64,000 nucleotides of DNA from contig CM031857.1 of assembly GCA_018697195.1 (NCBI GenBank), positions 52,969,471-53,033,470 on the forward strand, in the 5' to 3' direction. Shown here piece by piece: positions 12,901 through 30,332 of the stretch. Position 1 is the first letter of the stretch; every line of letters begins with the position of its first letter. Under the pieces are notes generated by a model. That model saw only the letters and a list, made by a program, of their open reading frames with translations. It did no database searches and was not told the DNA's origin. The stretch is from Certhia americana (lineage: Eukaryota; Chordata; Aves; Passeriformes; Certhiidae). The position numbers were made by a program, and so were the translations under genes.

Positions 12901-15900
12901 TTTATTTCTAGGAAGATCCTTCTAGCGACTGTTGTCATTGCTGTTCTCTTCCCTTTGACAGCAAGGGCAAATATGACCATGGCTCTGACTCCTGGGCACA
13001 GAGCAGTCTGCCTGCATCCCCACACTCCAGTGGCTTCATGCCATTAACCTAATTGTATCAGACATTGGAACCAGTGAAGCCTTTAACTTTTATCTCTGGC
13101 TGGTAAAATGACATTAAACTTTATAAAACTCAGTACTCCAAAAAAGTTTTCTACAGACGCCTGTATTAGTAATTAGATTAAGGAACAGATTGTGAATCTA
13201 CTGAATCTGGTGCATGTCTAGGCAGCAGTTGGCTTATAAAAAGATGAAAAAAAATCAGCAGTTTGGCCCATTAAATGAATGTTCACATGACTGCGCTATA
13301 ACTGCAAATTAAAATAAAACTGAAATCAATTATGGATTAAAGCTATAGTTATCAGAGTGGCATTCTCACCTCTACATATATAGCAGCTTCCACTCTGTGT
13401 GGAATTTTCACTTGCAAAATCTCGTGTGTCTGCAAATCACAGAAAACTGAAAATGAGCTCACTACATATTTATTGTTTACAGTTTTCCATTCAATAAACA
13501 CAATTCTTGCAACAATAGGCAGCGATAAAATAGTGACATAATCCGTCAATCAGTACTGATACTGCTGAGAATGAACCTTCTGCTTTTTTTCCTCCAAATG
13601 GCTTTCATAGTAAATGGCATTTCTAATAGACACAGGCAATCTGATGTGCACATTTTTTCAGATATTAATTCAGAGTGTTCTATGATAGTGCACCTACTCA
13701 TGATTCCTATCAGTTGGGGGTTTTTTGTGTTTTCTTTTTTTTTTCTTCCATTCAGCTATTGTTTTTTCCTTTCCTTGTTGCTATATAAAATATGTATATG
13801 AGCTGGATATTAGTAGTTCAGACTATTGTCTGCAGTGCTCAAGTTGAGGCAAGCTTAGCCATAAGCTCCAGCTGGTGCAGGACCAGTAACCCAGGGAATG
13901 AATGGGAATGTGTAGGCAAAGAAACCATGCCCAAGTCCAAGATTTTTCACCCATTTCAGTTACGATTATCCTCCAGTGTTACCTGTGGTTATTACACAAC
14001 ATGAACAATTTTTCAGGAAAAGTAAAGCTTTTGGAGTGCTTTAGATACACTACCTGTAAACTTTAAGCAGCTTGTCCCACTGGGAGAATAACTATATGGT
14101 ATGGTCTAGCTCATAAACATAAGGTGTTCTTCCTGCAATAAGTGAACAAAAAGTATTGCCTATTAAAATTGCCTATTAAAATGCAATTGCTTTGCAGAGA
14201 TGGTACTTCTCCCCCCTTCCGCCCCAATACCCAAAAAAGACAACCAATAAAACCAAGCAGGACTATGGGGCTGACAATTCTGTGTCTCTGAAACTTCATC
14301 GCTGAAAGCCTGTCAAGATCTCTTCCTCCCAAGGGAAAGCTTCTCACTTCCAAGAAAAATCCTATAAACAAACTCTCCAAACAATATTCTTTCTCAAAAC
14401 AATAAGTGGTGTTTTTATCCCTGTTTTTCATAATATAAAATACATTATTTCTCTTACTTAGCCAATGGTAATAGAGAAGGTGGGGTTTCTATTCACCAAT
14501 CATTTTTTACTTAACGAAGTACCTTATATAAGGTATTACATTTGTTAATAAAAAATTCTTTTATTAGTCTTCTGATGAACTACAATTAGACTCTGTGTGT
14601 TTCTATGCATAAACAACAGCAACACAACTCTACAACAAAGATTGACTTAAATGACATCTAGAGTAATAACAGCACAATTCTAATCACAAGCAGAGCTCTA
14701 GAGGGAAGAGCTGCTACCCAAGAGAAAAGAACTGCTTGTGAGGCCTATAAGAGTGTTGCTTATGTGCTCTCTGTGTTACACACAATCCATTTACAAATAG
14801 CAATATGACATTCCCAGGTATTTTATAATGAAAACAAATCCATAGGGTTTTTTTCCTAACCTGTACTTACCTGTGCTAGTGTGAACCAAATCCTTGACTC
14901 CAGTGAATGTGAGTAAATCCCTTGAATTATCTTGTCAATACCAGCTCAGGGCCCAGCCTTTAATAGCTTTGCCTGTACTGCTGGATGGAATAGGCCCATG
15001 TTCCTGTGCAATCACGACCAGATTGTGATAGCCTATGCTGGCTATCTGCTTTTTGGCAGTTTTGGCTTATACCCTCTGGACCTCTAGAGCTCACAACACA
15101 ATTTGGGCAACAGCACAGTGTTTCCAGCTGGCATAAAAGGCAAATCCAGATATACTGGGGGGAAAAGGAGAATTTATTTAGATGTAGAAATTATTAAATT
15201 TATTACATTTTTTAAAATTTTATTATTATTTATTAAATGTATTAAATAGAATTTATTTTAGGTGTAATCCATGCTGTGTCTGTTGCCCTCAGAGCCGCGT
15301 GCCTGACATTTCACTATCTGATGTTCCTGCACAGATGTAGATGCATGACATCTAACCTGAGCTGTGCTGAATTCAATACCACTAGAAAAATTACAGATGT
15401 GTGTTCCCAGTGTGTGTGGGAACAGTCATAGATATACAGCAAGATTACATCAGATACCTGCACTTTTATTAAAAAAATAATTGAAGAGCACTAAACAAAG
15501 GGCTTTCTATAGGCTCATAAAAGTAAGGGCTAACAACGCAGGAGCATCAGAAATTCTTTTCACAAACAATCTTCTAACTCTTTAAGCAAATTTCTATAAA
15601 CTGTGTTTTCTGTTTGCTTTGTCTAAGTATTGAAATGAATTTGCAGTCTCCTAAAGCAGTGGAGTTCTCAGCATCTCGGCATTAGGGAGCAGGAATATCT
15701 CCCATTGATCTCATTGATATTGATTAAGAGCCAACATGAGTTTTCTGCAGAAGTAAATTCTGAGTTCATAATTGTGAGTATTCAGCAGTTCATATCCCAT
15801 TACTGAGAGCTACTTTCTCAGTCAGAGGATATTCCCATGAGACTCATGCGTCCTAAGCACCTTGAATCCGTAACATAAAAATTCACATTGAGTCTCTCAG

Positions 15901-18900
15901 AAATAAGACATAAAATAATATTCATTCATCAGAAACATTTTGTGAGTAATTTCTTATGGCAACAATTGAATACTCACTCTTCATTTATGTGGTGCGTGCA
16001 GCCAGAAATGTGGGAAAATTTGAGTATTAGCTCCTGTTTATGTAATGTCCTGGGAACTCAGGGCTCCCCTGGGGACCTCAGTGCAAGTCCAGCTATGAAC
16101 CACCAGGGATTACCTCCTGTGCTGAGTCTGGAGGAAAGCAGTAATTTCGTTGTCTTCCCTTTGTTAATTCATGGCCAATCCTACCTGGCTTCATATCACC
16201 TGTTCAGACACAACTGTAGTAGTCTCTACAGCTTTGCCTAAGAATATCACCACGCCTGGGAAGTTTATACAGTTTTATACCTTCCTACCTATACTAGCTA
16301 CAGAAATGTCTTAGCCCAGAGGATATTGCCATTCCAATATGTGACTTAGTGCAGGTAAAAAACCCTGTGGCGAAGAAGTTCAGGGGTGCAGTTGCATGGC
16401 CAGGAGCCTAACGCCGTATCTCTGGAGGTCGAGGCTCCCATCTAGCGGTGAAACTAAAAGGTGCAAAAGGAGCAGATTATGGGAATGAACATCGCTGAGG
16501 TCCTTGTGTGCCTCCTCCTTCTTGTTCCAAACCAGAGCTGACTGAGGAGAAGAGAATAACAATGAAAAAAGCCCGGCAACCCCCAGCATCTCTGGAGTTT
16601 GGGAGAAGCAGTTCAATTCACACAAGAAGGGAACACAGTTCTCTGGGGAGGGTGTTGTCTTTTACTGAAAGCCAGGCAGGACGTTCTGCAGATGTTCTGG
16701 CAGTAGCTGAGTACTGCATGAGCTGTGAGCCGACCCACAGGTTCAGGCATGGCAGAAAGCAAAGTCAGGTCTCTGCCCAGTAACCTGAATTTTCAGACTT
16801 CCTTTTCCAGAAAAAAAAAAAAAAATCTGTCATGTAGAGTGAGGAGAACAACAGAATCACTTCTGCCAGGATGCACCAATTAAATGGAATGAATAGAGCA
16901 CTTCTTGGAAAATATAATGACATTATAGGCTCCATAACAGCAGTGATTTTGCAAAGAAAGAGGTCTGTGACCTTGTGAAGGTTAGTTTTGTGAGGGTGTC
17001 ACACCAATTTCCCACTGAAACCACCTCAATTTTCCCCCAAAAACCCCACCCAGCCATCACAGAACAATTTTTGAAATCCACAGGCACGCATCCAGGCAAA
17101 CTGAAGAAACCTAAGTGCATGTTTCATAAGCTCATCAATAACCATAACCATATTCACTATGCAAAAAATGAAGAATAGTGACACTTGAGTGATGAAAGAT
17201 AGTGTTCTGCATACTGTTGAAGTCAATAAGGTAGACTGAAGTGAATTAAATTGAAATATCAACTCAGTTTCTGCTGCCTCATGTTTTCAGACAATTCAAT
17301 TTCTTTTTATCCAAGGAGAATTATAGATAATAGATTGTAGTTCATTTCCACTGCAGAAAATTTTTTCTGGATATTCCTGTTGTATCTGCTTAGCCCCAGT
17401 GGTTGAAGATCCTCTGTGAAGTCCTTACTGAGTGTGTTTTGACTTAGAAGTGCAGTGACCTTTGCTTGCTACCGGCTCTGGCTGCTATTTGATCTGTAAC
17501 TTTGGCCTGTGCATTTCTGTAACTACCACAATTTCCTCAAGGTGCTCTTTCTGAATAATGGTTTTAGGGAAAAAAAACACAAGAGGAACGCTGGCTGCCT
17601 CAGTCCTTGCCACTCTGACTGTCCCTTTCATTTTGTGCTGATGCTCAGATTACAGGCCTGTAAGTCTCAGCTGTTCCAGTTCACCAGGGTTCACATAATT
17701 ATTTCCTTCTCTTTCAGTTAACCTAGTTTCACTCCCTCCTGCCTGACCTGGAGGTCTCAGAAAAAAACAGTTAGCATCTCCATGTTTTGCCTACCTTGGG
17801 TGAAAGGCACATATTCGGCCACATTTCAGGGCACAGACATTAAAAATCTCCATGTTCATTTGAGCACAGACTAAGCTGACTGGTAAACTTTGTGAATTTA
17901 ACAGCTATCTTAGTCTGGGAAGTGTCATTTGGCTTTGTAGATTACTGCAAAAACCTTGCCAAGCTACAAACCCATTTCACCATCCATCACCACCTGTGCC
18001 ACATTAATTATTTTTTTCTTACTTTCCTCAGTATTATTGGTGAGCCATCTCAAAGGTGGACCCACTGCAAACAATATCTACACCAGGGACACCTTAAGTG
18101 TCCACATCTGCAAGTTGTCAAAGGGCTTCATGTGGGATTTTTGAATCTAGATATCCAAAAAGCAGCTACCCTGTGCTCAAACATGCTGTCAGTGGGCCTC
18201 TGCATCTTTTCTACAGCCACTGTGTACATGATTTTGCTGTTCACAGTGAGCACAGGGGAAATGCTCTTAGAAGTTTAGCTTGAAAGTGGTGGGCAAGGCT
18301 GTGTAGCCACCTCTTATCTTTTCCCAATCCTTTAAATATATCTTAATATATACTGGCAAGGCTGTGTTACAAGGACAGTGGAAGGTTGGGTAGGTGAGAA
18401 GTGAGTGGAGGGAGAAGATCAAATTACCCAAGGAGAAAGAATTCATGTTTACCAGCAACCACATTTTATGTTAAAACTGGGAAATGTGAAAGAAAAACAT
18501 GGAATCTGATTTTTCCTGCTTCTTTGCTTACCACTCAGAGACAGGTGACAAAAACTGCTCCTACCAAACCTGGTTAATAATTATTCTGCCTACTTTGGGT
18601 TGCTTCTCTTCAGGGAGCTATGTATAACCAGTAAAAAATTTTCCATTCTCACAGTGTGTGGAGTGTTGTCAGCAGTTGCTGGAGCAGATAGCTAGTGAGG
18701 TACACTCATGGTGGTGATGGTGTTGTAGGATTTGGTTCTTGCAGGCTGTCACTGCAGGTGTAGCTGCTACCTGCTGAAGGGGCCCTGGCTGGCTCCTTGT
18801 ATTCCTTGGCATGACCAAAGTTGCTTCACTTGGGAGGTGCCTCTGTAGGTGCTGGAGGACATGTACTAGGAGCTGTGTTCAGGAAACTTATAGCAAAGAT

Positions 18901-20031
18901 AATAATCTCCTTTTATTAATTATGTTGTGGCAGCAGGGGCAGGGACAGGGCAGGACCACTGTGCTTTAGGCCATATACAGGTATATTTTTTTCCCAGACA
19001 CATTGTGATTTGAGCAGAAAAAAGTTAACATGCAAAATCTCCACTACTGGTAAGTGCTGAAGATGTATTTCTTCTGTCTTTCCATCTTCTCTCGAGCTCA
19101 AATGATGTTTCACTTGCACTGAGCCCCTCTTTCTCAGAAATCCCAGCCAAACTGCTCCTTTTTTACTTCTCTACTTAAATTAGCTTTTCCCTGTTTCACT
19201 GGGTTAGCAGAGCAGGAAGGAGATAAGTATGAAAGGAGAGATCCAAGAGTGTCTATGAAAAGGTCTGGAGGTATCATGAGTAGGCCTTGCCTGGGAATGA
19301 CTGATGGAGTCTGGCAGCCTGGTGACTTACCAAAGATACACTGTCCCCTTTGACAAGTCCTCCTACTGACATCCTTTGTGGGAAGGATAATTGTGTATTA
19401 GAATTTAACTGGAATGAGTAACTGATGATCCAGTTAAAGATCAAGACAGACAGGTCATTTAAATATTTGTGTTCTATAAACCAATTTGAAGAATTGCTGG
19501 TTCCAACCTCCATTCCTCATTGAGCTATCATGAAGGAACTTTAGCTATTTATCACATTCACCTGCCAAAGTCTCCATCAATGGGTGATGGATGTGACAAG
19601 CAACAAACTGGACATCACAATAATTCTTCAGCCATCTTGGGAACAAAAGACTCAAGAGGCGAGACAATATCTAATTCAACAAAGACTAACAAAGCTCTGA
19701 AAGGTCCTAACAGAGTTTCCACTAAAAGGACATGAATTCTTCCAACAAAACAAGCAAGATCAACTGGTTGTTCCCTTGACCCCGTGTGACAGAACACAAG
19801 ACAAAGTTCCCTTGTCAAGCTTGTCACAGAGATGGAGTTTTTAATGATAGCAGGGTTGTTTGAGGAAACAAAAGGAAGGAGGAGGCCAGATACTGCAGGG
19901 GATGTGTGGTAACCTCCTCACCCTCTGAAAAGACTGCCAAACAACAGTGTACATAGGTCCAAAGCAGGGTGTGTGACACTAATGTCCCTCTCATTGTTTT
20001 GTCACAGAATATACACAAACAATTTCCCAAC
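6991..20031. other. Long non-coding stretch, no gene recognised
   Basis: Thirteen kilobases without a recognisable exon. The longest open frame, 17892-18278 (+, 128 codons), has no domain I know and no flanking splice signals in phase. Small simple-sequence patches occur, such as a TA/CA-rich run near 12165-12195 and T runs. Failure to recognise an exon by eye does not exclude non-coding RNA genes or enhancers. Confidence 0.55.
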
Positions 20032-20065
20032 AATGATGATGATTATGATAATAATAATAATAATT
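20032..20065. repeat. ATG/ATA trinucleotide microsatellite
   Basis: A run of ATG units passes into ATA units (gatgatgattatgataataa and onward). It is an imperfect trinucleotide microsatellite. Confidence 0.85.
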
Positions 20066-21037
20066 TTTAAAAGGTTTGATATCTCATTTGTGTAATCACT
20101 TTCCATGTGTGTCACTGCACATGAACTGGCATTTCTTTATTTTCTCATGCCTGATAAGAATGCAGTCATTGCTTCTGTTGGTCCCAGGCCGTGCTTATGC
20201 TGCAACAAAACCTGTTCAATGAATGAAATTTTTCATGTGGTGAAAATTTATGGAGAGCGTATGCATTCTAAGTCAAATGGTAATACTTAGATTAAAATTT
20301 AGGATAGACGAAATGATGATGTTCCAGACTTACAAACAAACCTATTTATCTTCTGATAGGAAAGTCAATGTTTTGATTCAGATGGTTTGACAGGTTAGTG
20401 TTGTCTGACATGGCTCAAGCATGTAGTGTTAAGAATCAAGATTGACAAGTGGGCAACACAGGGAGATTTCACTGCATTTTCCTCTGAATAATCTCAACTG
20501 AAAATCTTTATCTCCATTCTCAAGAAAATTATTTCTCCAGTTCAATGCCTCAAGGAAGCACTCTATGTTTGAAATACATGGTATAAGAATTGATCTTCTT
20601 TCCCATACTTTGAGAACTTCCCAAAAGATGAAGAATATCAAGCACTTCCTGAGAGTAGTTTAGGGAAGGCAGAACAGACTGTAGCCTCTGTGGGCTGAAA
20701 GAGAAGATACAACCATTCTTGGAGATTCTTCTTTGCTTTATAACAAGGTCAGTTCTACTTCCATTTTCCCTTTAAGCCAGTGAAAGGTGAGAACCTGTGG
20801 TATTGCACCTCTAATAGGAATGTTTCTTACCGCCCTCCAAAAGCACTGATGATCAGCATCTGATTTAGGATTTGGAAATGCACCACCTGCTCATATTTCC
20901 AAGTGTGTGTGATCTTCAAAACACTAAGTGTCATAACTACTACCATATGCAGTCAGGGATCCTAAATTTTTTTATAAATGAGCTGTGGTCACAGCATTCT
21001 TGCATTTATTGTCTTTCCTTAAATATTTAACAGATTT

Positions 21038-21038
<1 letters not shown>

Positions 21039-21069
<31 letters not shown>

Positions 21070-21080
21070 CACGTGTGTGT
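21039..21080. repeat. (GT)n microsatellite with CG-alternating core
   Basis: About eleven GT units are followed by gcgcgcacacgtgtgtgt. The alternating purine-pyrimidine run of about 42 bp is the kind of sequence that can adopt Z-DNA. It is probably polymorphic in length. Confidence 0.9.
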
Positions 21081-22933
21081 CTTTGCAGAACTGTAAGGGA
21101 ATATACAAAGTAGTCAGGGACTAGGGAGCAAAGTGTTGATACTTGCTGTAATGAATTTTTTACTCTGTTTTCCTCTGTTTTGGACTCTCACGGTTAGCTC
21201 TGTCCAAAGAATCTACTTTTATGCAGCTATATAGACATGGAATAGTTCAGCAAAGACTGACAACTGTGCTCTAATTTCTGAACTAGCTAAAATTTCTGAA
21301 CTAGCACACGCCTCAGTAACTTTACTACAGTAACTTCCACTCACGTATTTTATGAGTGGATTTTTTTTTTCTTTAAAAGCAAAGGAAGTGCTTTCATTGT
21401 AATTTTTAAAATACTATAAAATGTATTATCCTAACTGATAAGGTACAAGAGATTGATAAAACTTTATGATAGAAAAAGAATACGTTGTCATCTACAGTTT
21501 CTCAAGGATTTTCTTCTTTGAAATCAGAACTTTGTTTCAAGGATGATTTGTCATTCCTTTGTATCAGTCATAGTGAAATTTAACTATCAAGTAGATAGAT
21601 CTGTATGTATGTTGTCATGTTATTCAAGAGATAAAAATGCATTTTGACAAATAACTTACTGATAAAAATACTTAAGTGTACTTATCTGTACGTTTGAGTT
21701 TATGGGGATTTTTTTTCAACTGTGTAGTTAATTTAATTAAACAAAGCACATATATTGGCTCTTCTAACTTGATTTTCCTGTCCAGTCCTGATAGATCAGG
21801 AGCTGACAGAATGCCAGGGTTAGATTAAAAAAAAAAAAAACCAAAAAAACAACTGATTTGGGAGTGATTGGGTGTTGTTAAATGGAATTTAGATCACTCT
21901 GGTAGCTGCAAAGAAAGCAGACTTGCTGAAAGCAGTCATAGGGAAAAAAAAGTAACTTTAAACAAAAAAATTAGTAAATTAAGTCAGATTCAAGTAGCCA
22001 AATGAACAAGCAAGGTGTGAGCATTGCCTTGTCAAAGACAGTAATCTTAGATGCCATTAAATATTTAGTGTGGTCTATTTGATGAGTCTGGTCTATTTGA
22101 TCTGCTTCTCACAAGCTCTTTCTTTGGGAGGTCTTTATTTATGATTTAATAGCTGTCCATGAATTTGGAACTTTGAATAAAGAGAATTAAATTTTCTTTT
22201 TCAGCTGTATTTGTCACTTGAGTGTCCATGCAGAAGTAAACCGTTCTTGAATAAGACCCTTGATTTTAATTAGCAGCTATCTTAGATAAGAGTAGCATAT
22301 TCGGTCCACAGAATAACTCTGGGGAAGAGGCCCAGAGTGGTCTGTGGTGGTGGCTGAATTAAAATTCTTCTGTTATTTACTTAAAAAGGGACACTTACAG
22401 GTAGATGAGAAGCAGAGTTTGAGTATAAATAAATGAAACACGTTTCAAAGTAAATGACTTACAGGAAAATATCTCAAAAAAGGGACTCCTAAGGGCATTT
22501 CTCTTCTTAGAAAACAAAGTAGAGTATATCCATTATTTTGTCCTTTAAATTTTAAAATTTTTGGAGCTATTTAAATTACAGTAGATTTGCTGAAGAAAAC
22601 TAATATTAATTTTTACAATAGGAGAGAAAGATTGTCTCACTGCCCATTACCAAAGCATAGAATAAAACATTCATGTCTGAAATAATTGTAAATAACCTTT
22701 TATGACTGCAAATGAAATTCTATTATATAATGCAGTTACTGTACTGTTTCATACATTTATTAATACTTCCTTATTTTGACAACACCATGAACAATGGGAA
22801 TGACACATATGTTGGCAGAGAATGAATGTGACCCAGCAAGATTTTAAAAAAATTGGGAATGAAGATGTTTGAGACTGAGAACGCTCAACTGTCTTTAGAG
22901 CCTGAAAGCTGTGGGGGTTTTTGTTTGGTTGGG
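21081..22933. other. Non-coding stretch, no gene recognised
   Basis: AT-rich sequence with A-runs near 21826-21850 and no exon, RNA gene or repeat family that I can name. Confidence 0.55.
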
Positions 22934-22944
22934 TTTTTTTTTTT

Positions 22945-22982
<38 letters not shown>
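22934..22982. repeat. Poly(T) tract, about 49 bp
   Basis: An almost pure T run interrupted by one G, preceded by a GT-rich lead-in (22913-22933). It could be the poly(A) tail of a minus-strand retroposon, but no retroposon body is recognisable next to it. A run this long is also prone to length error in sequencing. Confidence 0.85.
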
Positions 22983-22985
<3 letters not shown>

Positions 22986-24649
22986 TTAGTAAGACATCAG
23001 CATGTTTTCAGTATTCAGTTGAAGCAGGGTAGGAAAAGCTATGGCCCACATGAAATGTTTTTCAAATGCCACTGCTTATGATCAGATTTACTCTTCACAG
23101 ATGTACCTTTTCCTGTGGTTTCATCTACAGAACCTTGGGGAGTTTTCTGGTTGACTGGTCGGTTGCATTTTTTTCTTTACCCTGTAGCTCTTTATAAGCC
23201 CCTTATAAATCAATCTGCAATTGAAAGGCAATGTCTGATACTGTGAGCAGTTTCTCAGTGGAGTTCCCAAGAATCCTATTGATTCAAGTCTTTATGAATA
23301 CTTTCTTGATTTCCCATTGGTTTTCTTGATTTATGGGTTTTCTGACTAAGAGAAGTAAGAGGCCTTAGAGTGCTCTGAGGTTCATTGGTATTGTATCATG
23401 TCTATAAACAAAGACCACTATCCCATGTAGCAAATCTAAGTAAATTTTTATTAGGGTTATTCTGGAAAAATCTAATTTTCTTTAACTGGTAAACAAGTTC
23501 CCTGAAATGGCTATGACAGATATTTACCTCACCCACTCAGGACAGTGCATTAAAACCACTTTACAGCCTTTTGCTCTGAAAATGATGTAGATGGAATTAT
23601 TATTATTCTGTGTTAGTATTGATAACCTGAAACTTTATTTATCTCAGACAGGGAATTCTGGGGAGAAAGCTCATATTTTTTTCATAGTTCTAATGATCTA
23701 TGTCAGCAGAAAGTCAACTTAATCTATTACCTAGCTGGGGGATTGAGTAGACCTTTGATGAGAATTGACAATGGAATACCTCCATACAAGTACTAGATAC
23801 CAAACAGCTGACTGTATTTCAGAACAATCTCTAGGCTGCTTTCAGCTACAATGGGAATTACTCCTATTAGAAGGAAGAAAAAGTGGCAAAAACTAGTTTG
23901 GTTCAATTCTTAGTTGTTATAAATGCATAATAACTTCAGCTATAAATAAAAGGAACATTTTAAGATGGTTGTGGTGTATGTTTAGTATCCAGTTTTCAGC
24001 GTTCCCAAAGCAATAGGCACAAATGTATGTGCCAGCCTGTCTTTCCTGTTGAGATCCTGCAGATCTTAGGATGCTTAAGCCTTCAATTAGCACTTCCAGA
24101 GGCATTAGAAGAAATTCACTCAGTGGTGTTTGCAGGGTGATATCTGCTTGATTTAAAAATAATTATTTTTACTCAAGCAGTCAATGCTTGGACTGGATCA
24201 CTTATGAAAACTCTTTTGAACAAACTCTTTTGAAAACCCTTTTAGACATCTCTGCTTGATTTTAAATAGTTGTTGATTGCCTCAATTCACTATCTGCTTA
24301 TGTCCAAAGCATACATCATGTGGAAACATAGTCACAAATACTAGCCATGCCTCAAGTATGCCAATAATAGTCAAAGTTTCTCAGTACTTTCAGCCAAAAA
24401 CCAATCATCAAACCCGCTGTATTAAATGTTCCTGCACCAATCTAGGAGGCCAACTAATGTGGAAAGATACAAATTCTTAGGTTTCTGTCTGCAATATTTT
24501 GCCAGAGGAGTACTTTGGGAGAGTGTTTTATTTTACAGCATCTCTTACACAGGGCATCTTTGTATTGAGTGTAACAGAGCCTGACATCTGAATCCACTTG
24601 GTTCCTGGCAGCTCTGTGGTGTCAGGTAGCTGAAGCCATCTCCCTGTTA
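22983..24649. other. Non-coding stretch upstream of C13orf42
   Basis: No gene recognised. AT-rich sequence without nameable repeats leads into the CpG-rich patch. Confidence 0.55.
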
Positions 24650-24930
24650 CTGCCGGGTGAAACCCAGAGCGACTCTTTCAGCAGCTGAACTCCACTCGAC
24701 AGAAACTATTCTTCTTCTCCACCCAGACTTTGGCCCCTGTAGAGGCTGATTCCAGCCATCTCTTCCCGAGTATCCCGGGAGCGGATCAGCACCACGGCCA
24801 GCGCCCCGCGCCCTGCGGCCGCCCGCAGCCGGCGCCCAGGGGAGCACAGGAACGCACGGGAATCGTGGGAGAGGGAATTCCTGCCTCCGTGCTGATGCTT
24901 TTTATGGGGACCGGACGTAAATCAAAAGGT
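24650..24930 (+). promoter_or_regulatory. C13orf42: CpG-rich patch, probable C13orf42 promoter and 5' exon
   Basis: This is the only strongly CpG-rich stretch in the window. It includes gccgcccgcagccggcgccc, a NotI-like gcggccgc site, and cccgggagcgg. It ends about 285 bp before the C13orf42 start codon. A plausible donor (gac|gtaaat, GT at 24917) could join to a strong acceptor (ctcctccttacag, AG at 25099-25100), which would give a non-coding first exon and a second exon holding the ATG. The promoter role is inferred from position and base composition. No TATA box is needed or evident at this site. Confidence 0.6.
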
Positions 24931-25214
24931 CAAAGCATGATATTTGACCTCCTCAACCATATTTTAAACCGAGGAAAGGACAAAGCTCTTTCATCAGCAC
25001 AAATGGAATAGAACATTTCTGCATTACCATCATGCTTCTCATAATGTTAGACTGAAATCAGTTGCTGCAGCCGTAGGTTTCTTTTTTCTCCTCCTTACAG
25101 TAAATGGCATTTTTTTTTGTCTGCTGAGGGCAAAGGTAACTGCTGCTTATTGCCAGATCTAATGTTAAATTAAAGAGCTGAAAGAGAAGTATAAAGGGGA
25201 GGAATTGACACATT

Positions 25215-29539
<4,325 letters not shown>

Positions 29540-30326
29540 CATAACATTCGCTTCTCACTTGAAGACAGAATATATGAAATAGGGCATATAAGACCTGATT
29601 TTTTTATTTTTTTTTTTTAAACACTGATCCATCATTTACACTCTAGAAGTGACCTGTGAAGTCACTGAAGGTTCTTGTTGGAGGGACATATTTTAAGCCA
29701 TCTCTATTCCAATGTCAGACTCATCGAGGGTTTAACTCATCAAATTTTCTGTGCCTAACAATACTGCTTTGTTATTCAGCTTGGGGACGATCTCCAGCTT
29801 AACAAGCCTTTTTTCTAGTGCTGTTACAAAAAGCAGTGATTCAGAGATTTCCTGGTGCAGTAATTTTTCTTCTGGCTCCAGTACTGCAAAGCAGTTCAAG
29901 GAATTCAGCGAATATGTTGGAGCTTTTGCAGCAGTGTTTCCAATGTCAGAGCAATGAAGCAGGATTTTCTCCCTCTGTTGCTTGTGAAAATTTGTGCCAT
30001 CATTGACTCTATGCTCTGAGAGTATACAGCAATACTGAGATACACGCAGTCTGCAGTACAAGCAGAAAAGAGCTGCAGTGAGGGAATCAGCATTAGAAAT
30101 TTGTGTTTGGTGGAATAGTGTTCTCTAGTGTGTTTTGTACTCTGCTTGTTATTGGAAATGGTTCTGTTGTTGGATACATCAAAATAATCACTGCACACAA
30201 AAATATATGCAATTTTTTTTCATATGGTTACACCACGTGCTAGTTTTCATTTTTAACACCCAGCTGATGAATCTAGAAAGCTCAGTGTACACTAGAAAAG
30301 CTTAAATTCATGGAGAAAATTTTGTG

Positions 30327-30332
30327 AATAAA
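30327..30332 (+). terminator. C13orf42: Candidate poly(A) signal for C13orf42
   Basis: AATAAA about 790 bp after the stop codon, followed about 20 bp later by the GT-rich run ggttgttctcagggg. It is the first canonical hexamer I noticed downstream. Positional inference only. Confidence 0.35.

Noticed and set aside
25190..25197. TATAAAGG as a TATA box for C13orf42
   Set aside because: It lies 18 bp before the ATG, so initiation would fall inside the coding sequence. The CpG-rich patch is a better promoter candidate.
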